Origin: Erodium maritimum
Lineage: Eukaryota; Streptophyta; Magnoliopsida; Geraniales; Geraniaceae
Length of the DNA stretch: 64,000 nt
Assembly: GCA_963921825.1 (NCBI GenBank)
Contig: OY997593.1
Location: forward strand, 43,105,111 to 43,169,110
Direction of reading: 5' to 3'
Position 1 is the stretch's first letter. Every line of letters begins with the position of its first letter. Below are positions 34,400 through 45,071 of the stretch, piece by piece. Below the pieces are notes generated by a model. It was given only the letters and a program-made list of their open reading frames with translations, was not told the DNA's origin and searched no databases. A program made the translations under genes and the position numbers.

Positions 34400-35902
34400 T
34401 TAAAAGCAAGATACCTCAATGTCGAACAGGTGGGGATACTTCACGCGGATCTCATCCTCGCGCTCCCAAGTGGATTCTGCTCCCTGATGTCCCCACTGTA
34501 CTAGTACCAGCGGAATCGTCTTGTTCCGCAGGGTCTTCTCCTTCGTACCCAAAATCTCAACGGGCTGCTCCTCAAAGGTGACATCATCTGCCATCTCGAT
34601 GTCTGACCACTCAATGATGTGCGAAGGGTCTGCTATGTACTTCCGCAGCTGGGACACATGGAAAACGTTGTGCACGTTCCCAAGCTGCGGCGGCAAGGCC
34701 AACCGATAGGCTACAGCTCCAATCTTCTCTAACACATCAAAAGGTCCGATGAACCGCGGTGCCAGCTTGCCTCCGCTGCGGTTAAACCGCACAAGACCCT
34801 TCCTCGGGCTCACTCTCAGAAACACATGCTCCCCGACCATGAACTCAAGTGGTCTACGACGCCTGTCGGCGTAGCTCTTCTGTCGACTCTGTGCGGTCTT
34901 TAGCCGCTCTCTAATCAAAGTGACTTTCTCGGTCGTCTCCCTAATCATGTCTGGCCCGAGTAAGCTCCTGTCACCAACTTCAGCCCAACACACCGGTGAT
35001 CTGCAAGGTCTGCCATACAAAGCCTCAAATGGTGCCATACCTATACTAGACTGGTAACTGTTGTTGTAGGCAAACTCTGCCAACGGCAAATGATCTTCCC
35101 ATGACCCCTGAAAGTCAAGCACACACGCTCGGAGCATGTCCTCTAAAATCTGAATGGTGCGCTCTGACTGTCCATCTGTCTCGGGATGGTAAGCTGTACT
35201 CAACAGTACCTCAGTGCCTAAGGCCTTCTGTAGACTCTTCCAGAACCTGGATGTGAAGCGGGGGTCTCTATCCGATACTACTGATACAGGCACACCGTGT
35301 AAACGAATAATCTCTCTGACATACAAGCGAGCCAACATGTCCACAGAATCCGTCATCCTCATACCCAAAAAGTGGGCCGATTTGGTCAGTCGATCGACCA
35401 CCACCCAAACAGCGTCATGCCCCTTCGACGATCTGGGCAACCCACACACAAAATCCATAGTCACGTGCTCCCATTTCCACTCAGTGATCGGTAAGGGCTG
35501 TAACAAGCCTGCGGGACGCATGTGCTCGGCCTTTACCTGTTGGCAGGTAAGGCATCTAGAAACGAAATCTGCCACTGCCCCACGCATCCCACTCCACCAA
35601 AACTGTCGCCGCATGTCTCTATACATCTTGTTGCCACCGGGGTGTACAACTAGACGGGAGTGGTGGCACTCACGCAGCACAGTGTCTCTGCACTCACTGG
35701 GTACAAACAGTCGTCCTCTAAAGCGGATACCCTGATCGGTGCCCATTTCCCAACCCTCGAGCTCAACTCCATCCATCAACTTCTGCCGAATCCCTGCTGT
35801 CTCGGCGTCCTCAGCCTGTGCCTCTAGCACCCGAGCAAAGAGCGTGGGCTGAGCCACTAAGGCGCACAAGGCCATACTCTCTGTGACCTCCTCCAACTCT
35901 AG
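34400..35902 (-). pseudogene. Truncated second copy of B pol (integrase and tail only)
   Basis: Near-identical in protein to the C-terminal half of the complete B Pol: integrase zinc module, D,D35E core and chromodomain-like tail, ending at the same stop. The upstream part (RT, RNase H) is gone. Homology stops at CTCTAG (35897-35902) and F LTR sequence follows. It has no start of its own. Confidence 0.9.
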
Positions 35903-37807
35903 ACCTACTAGACAAGACCCTCGCCAGCTCCCAAGCTAAGCTGTGTCCTGCTAGCACAAATCCCGCTCAACACCTGAAACACAACAAGGTAAGGGGTGAG
36001 CTTTCGCCCAGTAGAAAAAGTAGTTAAGGTAATGAACCTCGGCTCACCACCACGAGTAACCGTCCAATTAGGGCATACTAGTACAACACAACTAACTGCC
36101 AAACCGGGGTTCATAGCCAAACTTACAACACACTCAAACGACCGTTTTCACACAATAAAACATTAACCAAACAACAAACGTATCACACATAAAGGCAACC
36201 AGCACACGTCCCATACCGCAGTCCCCAAACTCCATCATATCATACCGGAAAGACATCGTATCATCTCGGATAGCCCCTCGGTCCAGAAGAGACACATGCA
36301 TCAGGGCGATCGGAAACGTTCCCTAGGAACACATCTCATCGGAGGACCCGGAAATGTCCGCAAAGGACCATAGATCATCGGGGTAGAAACACGACCCGTA
36401 GGCCCAACCACGACCCGTAGGCCCAACACGACCCGCAGGCCCAATCATGACCCGTAGGCCCAATCACAACCGTCGGCCTAGATGTCCTACACCGGCATAC
36501 CCCCTCGATGTAGGCATCGTACCAGAATAACACACCGGGGAACCGCACATACGTGGGACCACATCGTCAGCCTAGGCACTACCCTACACCGGCAAACCCC
36601 CTTGGTGTAGGTACCGTACCGGAATACAACCCTCTTGGAACACACATCAACGTAATATCACGCATTGCAATGCCACTGATCAAGCACGGCTCAACAAGCC
36701 CAACAAGCTTATCACAGTTACACCACACGTCGGTCTATCACTCACCTGACCATATCACAATCAAGGATTCACAATTCATCAAACACGACACACTTGCCCA
36801 CACATAGAAACAACATGTTACACCGAATACACCATGACTAGACTCTTAATCACACTCACAACTGTCACACACTTACCAACACTTACCGACACCACCCTCA
36901 ACATGGTAACCCCACCAGCTTAACCGGTATCCAATCCCCAGCATTCCCACGTTTCACCATGTCATACTCACAGAATCCAACTAATCAATTCACCACTAAG
37001 CATCACTAAGTTCACTTCTACTCATTTTCATGCTTGTTATTTATTAACCGTTTAAACAACGCAGAGAACACAAGCAGACAATCAGCAAACAATCCTAAGG
37101 CTCGACATGACCATTCTACCAGCATGACAATTTCCCAGAATATTGAAAGCGGCTAAACTAGTGAATCACATCCTATATGCCAAACTATGATCTTTCCATT
37201 TTTATTATTACCTAGCATGCATACTAGTAACTTTCCGCAATTAAACCGGTATTCGCTACTTTCCCTACCTCAAGAAGAACCAATATCTACGTCTCCTAGC
37301 TATTGACGTCCGGGCCTACTTCCGGTCTTCTCCACGATCGAGGTCCAAGCCTGGGTTTAACAAAAGGACGGTAATCAGTCCCGATCCAGCCCGTAACAGT
37401 CCTCTAATTTTATCAGTTAAGTCCTATAATTTAACAATTCAGTCCTTTGAACTATCTGATTTAAATCCATTTAATTCTTTAATTTAAATTAATTTAATTA
37501 ATTTAATAAACTGTCCTGACCCGGATCCGACCCGAATCCGAGAACCCGACCCGGATCTGACCCGGTCCAGAACCCAGACCCGGCCTGACCCAGAACCGAG
37601 CCGGATCCGGCCCCAGACCCGGCTCCGACCCAAGTCCGGACCCGAGTCCAGACCCGGTTCAAGAACCTGGGCCTGGCCTGGTCCGGCCCGAGATCCATCC
37701 TGGGCCTAAGGCCCGAGTCTCCTGGCCCACGTTTTCCTGGCCCAAGGCCCGAGTTTCAGACGAGTCTGAACTCGGCCTGGCTCAAGGAGACTCCGGCGAG
37801 GTCTCCG
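35897..37807 (-). repeat. F solo LTR, piece 2
   Basis: Continues the A-family LTR from the CTCTAG junction to the C target site. It contains five 18-19-bp repeats of ACGACCCGTAGGCCCAA type (36391-36480), two TACACCGG stem-loops (36486-36513 and about 36583-36612), the CTTGAGGTAGGG box near 37269 (minus), and GACCCGGATCC-rich short repeats at about 37510-37650. Confidence 0.85.
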
Positions 37808-39483
37808 TGTTGGGTCTCGATGGAGGGTATGAACACATACTTGCAGCGGAAATAACTCGAGACCATGTCATAGAACACTACCAAATATTAGATACACAAG
37901 AGAATAAACAATATGGATGTTTCCTTACCAACTAGTTCAAGAAAAGGAAGAGAACACCAAAGAAACGATGATCGGCTTGAGTCTCCAAGACGCCTACGTA
38001 TCCAAATGGAATCAAAGCCACGTAGTTCTTCTTTAGATGACTCAAGAACACAACAAGAGGGGGGAAAAGTGCCAAACTCGAAATTGTAGTGTGAGAGGGA
38101 GAGAAGTTGTGTTTCTATTCTTTTCTTGTGATTTGTTGTAGGAAAAAGATGACTTAAACCATCAACAACCATCAAGGACAAGTAAGGTGTGAAGCATGGT
38201 GTGAAGTAAGACAAGCATGGTGCTAAGTATGGCAAGACAAGATGGGTTAGGTGGTGAATCACCAACACCTTAATCCTTGTCTTGCTTACTTAGTACTAAT
38301 TAATCAAGACTTGATTAATTAGTTCCATGGGCCTTGGTTGCATGGGCCTTTCATGGGCCTCTTGGAACATGGCCCATGGCCATTCCCAACGAGGTCCCGT
38401 GACGTGCTCATCGCCTCCAAGCCTTCCATACCGGAAATGTCCAACATTATCCGACGCGATCAATCCCAAGACTCCAAGCCTTGTCTTGATCCGTAATGTC
38501 CTATTCACTTACGGGCACATGACCCAAAACCCAGTTTTGGTCATGTCCCGAGACAACTCTCTTTTGGCCATTCTCCATAAATGTGTCAATGAGTTTCATC
38601 CTTCGGTGTGACCCTTAGGTCTATGCATGTCGATAGATCAACGTAAAATCCCATTTTACTTGATCCTATATAAGTGGCAACTAACGAGACTTTAGTATTG
38701 CCTGACACTACATAGCGAATCGAACCAATCGATTCTAACCTTTCCGTCCTCCCTGTCATTATCCTTTTATCTCCGATATCCTGATTGAGATAAGGCATAG
38801 AGCCGTCATCCTTATTATTCTCAATCACTGTTCCTTGATATGTGAGATGACTGAATATATGATACCTAGTATCATGTGCATGGCCATGCTATTCTTTCAG
38901 TCACTCTCGATCAAGCGGCCGAGAACCGATATCTTTCCCATACCTCAGTATGAGGGATAAATCCCTTAGCCGTCTTTCGTGTCACTCATGCAACCCGTCC
39001 CCAAGCCAATCCTGGCCGTTATGGAAGCCCTGTTACGGACAACGTTAGGCTCAGGTCAAACTTAGTTGTTGACTGCATAGTGATCACAAAGACTCCTTGG
39101 TCTAAGGATACATGACAAGCTACGACACTGAATATGTTAATGACTCAATCTATGGCACATATTCAGGGCGGGTCGTCCAATATCATGTCCCACATGATAT
39201 CTATGATCAGACTCCGGAATCCCATTCCAATGACTAACAGAACGTAAGCCATGAAGAGCCATCTTTCATACTAGTCGCTTCTAGTGAAGCTTTATTGACT
39301 AGGGACCCATCGAGTGTGATCCATCTCGATCTATGGTTCTATTCGCATGGTGGGCATAGATCAGAAATCACATCGATATATTACTCCAACACATAAGTAA
39401 TAGAAAGCCGCTTTAATCTTATTGCTAATGATGATATATACATTTGGACATTTATGATTGAACTACGGGCACTAAGACTAACA
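37808..39483 (-). repeat. 3' LTR of element C
   Basis: 1,676 bp, next to the polypurine tract. It carries, on the minus strand, a 70-codon frame (38296-38508) that stays open in all five C/D-family LTR copies here, with an overlapping 94-codon frame on the other strand. Confidence 0.93.
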
Positions 39484-39497
39484 ATCTCCCACTTGCC
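39484..39497 (-). other. Polypurine tract of element C
   Basis: GGCAAGTGGGAGAT on the minus strand, between the gag-pol stop and the 3' LTR. This is the usual copia position. Confidence 0.85.
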
Positions 39498-42400
39498 CTA
39501 GTTCCAATCTAAACTCCAATCTATTCCCATTGACCTTACATGCCTCTCATGTTTAGGCAACGATAGTGCCTTAGTCAACGGGTCGGCTATGTTATCATCA
39601 GTTGCAATATAGGTGATCTTCACATCGCCTCGGTTCAGTATCTCTCTGATGAGGTGATATCGCCGCAGTACATGTTTGGATTTGTTATGCGATCTGGGCT
39701 CTTCAGCTTGCGCAATAGCCCCTGTGTTGTCGCAAAATAGGTTCACCGGGCTGGATGGGTTTTTGATTACACCCAACCCTGCCGTGAACTTCCTAATCCA
39801 CACAGCCTCCTTGGCCGCCTCTGCAGCCGCTATGTACTCGGCCTCTGTCGTGGAGTCAGCGACGGTGTCTTGCTTCACGCTCTTCCAGCTGAAAGCTCCG
39901 CCATTCAGCGTGAACACATATCCTGACTGACTTCTAAAGTCATCTGGATCTGTCTGGAAACTAGCGTCTACATATCCATTAACAACTAGTTCAGAATCAT
40001 CTTTTCCCCCGTACACTAGAAACGCGTCCTTAGTTCTTCTCAAATATTTGAGAATCGCTTTGACCGCTATCCAGTGTTCCTTACCAGGGTTAGACTGATG
40101 TCTGCTGGTACAACTCAAGGCATATGAGACATCCGGTCTCGTGCATATCATGGAATACATGATCGATCCTACCGCCGAAGCGTATGGGATTCGCATCATT
40201 CTTTTCAGCTCATCAGGTGTCTTAGGACACTGAGTCTTGCTGAGATGAACGCCATGACGTGCGGGTAAGAGTCCTTTCTTGGAATCAAGCATTGAGAACC
40301 TACTCAATACCTTGTTCACATAGGTGCTTTGACTTAAACCCAAGACCCTCTTGGTGCGATCTCTATATATCTTAATCCCTAAGATATAAGCAGCATCGCC
40401 TAAGTCCTTCATTGAGAAACACTTCCCTAACCAAGCTTTAGTCTCGTGCAAGGTTGGGATGTCGTTTCCAATGAGTAGTATGTCATCGACATACAACACC
40501 AGAAAGGTAATCATACCCCCATTTGCCTTCTTGTAAACGCAAGGTTCATCTTCATTCTTGATAAAGCCAAATCCAATTACAGCTTCATCAAAACGAAGGT
40601 TCCAACTCCGAGAAGCTTGTTTCAATCCATAAATGGATTTCAACAACTTACAAATCTTTCCCTTATTCTTCGGATCGACAAAACCTTCGGGTTGAGACAT
40701 ATAAACGTCCTCCGACAAATTTCCGTTTAGGAAAGCGGTTTTGACATCCATTTGCCATATCTCGTAATCGTGATATGCAGCTATGGCAAGAAGAATTCGG
40801 ATAGATTTGACCATAGCCACTGGGGAAAAGGTTTCCTCATAGTCAATCCCTTGGATCTGCCTATAACCTTTCGCCACCAGTCGGGCTTTGTAGGTCTGAG
40901 GGTTGCCTTCCATGTCCATCTTCACCTTGAAGATCCATTTGCATCCGATGGTTCTTACACCACCGATGGGATCAACCAGTTCCCAGACTTGGTTGTCCGA
41001 CATGGATTGCATTTCCTCCCTCATGGCTCCCAGCCATAACTCAGAGTCGGGTCCGTCCACAGCTTCCTGAAATGTAGCTGGATCATCGTGATCCACCACA
41101 AGCTCACCGTCACCTCCAGACACAAAGTAACCATATCTCGGAGGTGGACGACTAACCCTTTCAGATCGCCTTGGACCTTCTGGAATTGTTGCAGGAACTG
41201 GTCCTTGCTCTACGACCATCTCAGGCTCTTCTACAGGGTTGTCCAGTGGATCAGTTGGATCTGTACCACCCTGAATTTCTTCTAGATGTACAACCCTCCC
41301 ACTGACGTCTTTGGAAATAAACTCCCTTTCCATAAAGACCCCACCCCGAGCGACGAACACCGTGTTCTCGTTGGGTTTGTAGAAGTAGTACCCCATTGTT
41401 TCTTTGGGATACCCAACGAAGGTGCATTTATCAGATCTTGGTTCGAGCTTAGTCGGAACTAAACGTTTCACATAAGCCTCGCAACCCCAAATCTTTAGGA
41501 AGGACAAAACGGGCTTTCTCCCGCGCCATTTCTCAAATGGTGTCCCTTCCACAGCCTTCGTCGGAGCCCGATTCAAAATGAATGCGGCCGTCTCCAGAGC
41601 ATAACCCCAGAAAGAGATTGGGAGATCAGTCCCACTAATCATGGACCGGACCATATCCAATAAAGTCCGATTTCTCCGTTCGGACACACCATTCAATTGT
41701 GGTGTTCCGGGAGGAGTCCATTCCGAAAGGATCCCACTTTCTGCTAGATGATCTAAAAACTCTGTGGTCAAGTATTCTCCACCTCGATCTGATCGAAGTG
41801 CTTTAATACTTTTCCCGAGCTGGTTTTCTACTTCCGTCTTAAACTCTTTGAATTTATCAAAAGCTTCAGACTTATGTCTCATCAAATAGACATAACCATA
41901 TCTACTGAAGTCGTCAGTAAATGTGATAAAGTAGCTAAAACCCCTCCTGGCAAGTGTGCTCATTGGTCCACACACATCCGAGTGTATTAGCCCCAATAAG
42001 TCACCCGCCCTTTCACCGCGACCGATGAAGGGCGCTTTAGTCAGTTTTCCCATCAAACAAGATTCACATCTATCAATCGAATGAAATTCGAATGGACTAA
42101 GAAGTCCACACTTGTGAAGTGTTGATATGCGTTTCTCGTTTATGTGGCCTAAACGACAATGCCATAAAAGAGTTTGGTCTAAATCATTGGACTTAGACCT
42201 CTTGGTATTTACATTATATATAGAGCTTGAGGCATTGTTATCCATATCCAATATGTACAATCCTCCAACCATTTTGGCGCTAGCATAAAATATATCATTG
42301 CATAAAATATTGAAAATCCCATTTCCAACATCAAAATTGTATCCTTCCTTGTCCAACAAAGAAATAGATACAATATTCCTACTGAAAGTAGGTACACAAT

Positions 42401-43523
42401 ATACATTGTTCAAAACAAAAACTAGCCCACTTGGCAAAAGAAGACTTATGGATCCTACAGCAGTCGCCACAACTCTAGTCTTGTTGCCCACTCTGAGGTC
42501 CACCTCGTCCTTCTTCAAGCTTCTCCTACCTTCCAGCCACTGCACATTAGTACAAATGTGAGATTCAGCCCCGGTATCCAATACCCATGAATCTTTGGAA
42601 GTAGTGAGATTTAGCTCTATAAAGAAAATACCTGATGAAGGCACAGTCCCACCGCCCTTCTTCAGATCATCCAGAAACTTCCTGCAATCTTTCTTCCAGT
42701 GACCAGGCTGTTGACAGTAGAAGCAGACATTCTCGACATCCTTCCCCTTCCTTGAGGACTCCCCGGTCCTAGGAGGGTTAGGACGCTTCGGATGCCTCAT
42801 CTTTCCTGCCAAGTGCATAGGGGCCTTGCCCTTACCACTAACAGTTCCCTTATTCTTGAAACTGTTTCCCTGTCTGACCATCAGAACATCCTTGGATCCC
42901 TGATCCTTGACGTTCTTTTCAGCAGTTACCAACATTCCATGCAACTCTGAAATGGTCTTGTCCATATCGTGCATATGATAGTTCATGACGAACGTAGCAT
43001 ATGAACGAGGAAGGGAACGCAGAACCACATCCGCTGCCATCTCGTTCTCTATCTTAAGACCCAGTCGATTAAGATGTTCGAGATGCCCCTTCATCTTTAG
43101 GACATGAGGACCCACGGAGACTCCTGCTGACATTTTGCAGGAGAGAAGTTCATTAAGGACATTGTATCTCACGATACGTGCCCTTTCCTTGAACATACCC
43201 TTTATGATCCCCATCATAGTATAGGGGTCATCAGAGTACTCCATGAACTGGTCTTGGAGATCAGACTCCATGCAGCCCAGCATAATACATGCCACATCTA
43301 TAGAATCGCTAAGGTGCTTTTGGTATGCATCCTTAACGGCCCTAATGGCATTATTAGCTGGCTCCTCAGGGATAGCCTGGTCTAGGACATATTCTTTGCG
43401 CTCGAATTTGAGGACTATCCTCAAGTTTCTGTCCCAGTCCAAGTAGTTTGTCCCACTTAGCTTGATCCTATCAAGAATGGTTTTTAGTGACAAACTACTA
43501 TTGTTCGCTGAAGTACTTGCCAT
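39498..43523 (-). CDS. Element C gag-pol polyprotein (Ty1/copia), intact
   Basis: A single 1,341-residue frame in copia order. Gag is at about 1-260, with a zinc knuckle CFYCQQPGHWKKDC at 267-280. The aspartic protease has DTGAES at 316-321. The integrase zinc module is H455/H460/C486/C489 and its core D515, D579, E615 (D,D35E). RT (about 850-1100) has MDVKTAFLNG near 925-934 and the active site YVDD at 1011-1014. RNase H includes VDASF near 1200, STTEAEY near 1235 and FCDNTGA near 1265. The first Met follows the leader directly. No stop or frameshift is present and every catalytic residue I checked is there. There is no separate gag stop, so Gag excess must come from other means. Confidence 0.95.
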   Translation of the reverse strand: MASTSANNSSLSLKTILDRIKLSGTNYLDWDRNLRIVLKFERKEYVLDQAIPEEPANNAIRAVKDAYQKHLSDSIDVACIMLGCMESDLQDQFMEYSDDPYTMMGIIKGMFKERARIVRYNVLNELLSCKMSAGVSVGPHVLKMKGHLEHLNRLGLKIENEMAADVVLRSLPRSYATFVMNYHMHDMDKTISELHGMLVTAEKNVKDQGSKDVLMVRQGNSFKNKGTVSGKGKAPMHLAGKMRHPKRPNPPRTGESSRKGKDVENVCFYCQQPGHWKKDCRKFLDDLKKGGGTVPSSGIFFIELNLTTSKDSWVLDTGAESHICTNVQWLEGRRSLKKDEVDLRVGNKTRVVATAVGSISLLLPSGLVFVLNNVYCVPTFSRNIVSISLLDKEGYNFDVGNGIFNILCNDIFYASAKMVGGLYILDMDNNASSSIYNVNTKRSKSNDLDQTLLWHCRLGHINEKRISTLHKCGLLSPFEFHSIDRCESCLMGKLTKAPFIGRGERAGDLLGLIHSDVCGPMSTLARRGFSYFITFTDDFSRYGYVYLMRHKSEAFDKFKEFKTEVENQLGKSIKALRSDRGGEYLTTEFLDHLAESGILSEWTPPGTPQLNGVSERRNRTLLDMVRSMISGTDLPISFWGYALETAAFILNRAPTKAVEGTPFEKWRGRKPVLSFLKIWGCEAYVKRLVPTKLEPRSDKCTFVGYPKETMGYYFYKPNENTVFVARGGVFMEREFISKDVSGRVVHLEEIQGGTDPTDPLDNPVEEPEMVVEQGPVPATIPEGPRRSERVSRPPPRYGYFVSGGDGELVVDHDDPATFQEAVDGPDSELWLGAMREEMQSMSDNQVWELVDPIGGVRTIGCKWIFKVKMDMEGNPQTYKARLVAKGYRQIQGIDYEETFSPVAMVKSIRILLAIAAYHDYEIWQMDVKTAFLNGNLSEDVYMSQPEGFVDPKNKGKICKLLKSIYGLKQASRSWNLRFDEAVIGFGFIKNEDEPCVYKKANGGMITFLVLYVDDILLIGNDIPTLHETKAWLGKCFSMKDLGDAAYILGIKIYRDRTKRVLGLSQSTYVNKVLSRFSMLDSKKGLLPARHGVHLSKTQCPKTPDELKRMMRIPYASAVGSIMYSMICTRPDVSYALSCTSRHQSNPGKEHWIAVKAILKYLRRTKDAFLVYGGKDDSELVVNGYVDASFQTDPDDFRSQSGYVFTLNGGAFSWKSVKQDTVADSTTEAEYIAAAEAAKEAVWIRKFTAGLGVIKNPSSPVNLFCDNTGAIAQAEEPRSHNKSKHVLRRYHLIREILNRGDVKITYIATDDNIADPLTKALSLPKHERHVRSMGIDWSLDWN

Positions 43524-45057
43524 TTGATCTACACGACAAACAAAATATAATCAGTAAACTGAATAAATTTTATGAAGATCAAGTTCAAACACCAACCAAT
43601 TGATTCTAAACCTTTAGAACCTAAAACCAAGATCCTTGATTCACCCGATTAAGCTGAACTAATGCTCACTACTTAATCGAGCTATGTAGGTAGGACTCCA
43701 TCCAATCACATCCAATGTGACTCTTGGCTAGGGTATGTACTCATGTACACGGCTTACCCTATCTAATACCCTAGCTCAACCTCAGGCTGAGAATCGTAGT
43801 CGGGTCCACCAATTTTCAACTATGGCCCGTCACTATGTGGGTGCTCCGCTAATGCGCACGACACCTACACATGTCGTCCAAACCTACTACCCCGCTTTCC
43901 CATGGATGCTCCGCTAATGCGCACGACACCCATAGGACGGGGAGGTAGTAAGGTGTTGATAATTGGGAGGTATCGGACATGACCCGTTTTTACTTGTCCG
44001 GTTGTGTTTTAAACTTTTGGCACATCCTAGATGCGATGAGCACATCAACTACATTCCAAATGTAATGATGCCTCCAATTACATCCAATGTAATTCTTCCT
44101 TCGAACCCGTCAACTACATCCAATGTAATGACGATTCTAAGGGCTCACAGACAATGATTAAAACCAATTTTATCTTTGCATGTGAGGTGATATGCTCGGT
44201 AAATTAAGTTAAGCATGCAATTCTAAAACACATAGAAAAGATCATGCAAAAACTAAACCAAGCATAAAGCGTTAAATATGTACATAATAGCCCACTAAAC
44301 TAACTCCCACTAGCTTCTTGAGCTCCACCGACTCCAAGCCGATGTCAAAACCCGAGAAGCCACCAAATGACCTTTTCGCCCTTTCTTCGTCTTGAGTAAA
44401 ATATTACAATTTAATACACGACTCGCAGGTCGGGAATTAATAAATATTACAAATAAGTGGTACGACGACCACACCTCGAAAAAATAATTACACGCTAACT
44501 CTAACGGCTCGCAGGCCGTGAAAAGCGATAAATAATTAAATCAAACTCGGGGCTATTATGTACACCATGCCAACATCACATCACACATCGTGTTATCAAA
44601 CAAGCATGTTATCAAACATCATGTGATTTTCCGGTTTTAATTAATTGCCAAGTTTCGAAAATTTTTGATACTCGGTTTATCGAAACCGTTCAAAATTGAA
44701 ACTTTTGAACATTTGATTTTTGAGTTCATCAAGACGGTTCCAAACTCGTCATGACTAACAAAACGGTTTAGCTCGGCATATTGACCATCCAATGGTCATG
44801 CTTGGCCTAGCTCCGTCCAACGGAGCCCCGTTCGGTCCCGGTTTCGGCTCCCCGAGAGTCCCGCTCCCGAGACCCGAAAAATCAAATTTTTTTCAAAAAT
44901 TCCAGATTTGATAAACTTTTCAAAAATTCATTTTTCATGCATTAAACCCATAAACAAGAATTTAAAACATGTTATCAAACAATTTAGCAAATTAACATGC
45001 AAAACCGAAACTAGCAAGCAAAACCGAAAGTTCTCTTGTGAATCCCGAAGGTAGCAC
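43524..45057 (-). other. Untranslated leader of element C
   Basis: About 1.5 kb with no ORF of note. It contains several ACATCCAATGTAA blocks (about 43708-43722 and 44046-44127), and a repeated block (GCTCCGCTAATGCGCACGAC) at about 43841 and 43907. The D leader keeps both features in reverse complement, so they are family-conserved. Packaging or translational signals are possible. Confidence 0.6.
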
Positions 45058-45070
45058 GGCTCTGATACCA
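45058..45070 (-). other. Primer-binding site of element C (tRNA-iMet type)
   Basis: TGGTATCAGAGCC on the minus strand, one base inside the 5' LTR. Confidence 0.93.
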
Positions 45071-45071
45071 C

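Larger units (their letters stand above)
22600..35902 (-). mobile_element. Element B: Ty3/gypsy (Tekay/Del-like), LTR-internal-LTR-partial internal
   Basis: Minus-strand element with LTR1 at 22600-25271, internal region 25272-31694, LTR2 at 31695-34366, and a second internal copy at 34367-35902 that stops within pol. The blocks 22600-26807 and 31695-35902 are near-identical at a constant offset of 9,095 bp. This is a tandem multimer, as unequal crossing-over between copies gives, whose outer end was then lost by deletion. The junction at 35897-35902 is CTCTAG, shared by pol and by the F LTR. The few differences between copies indicate a young event. Confidence 0.9.
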
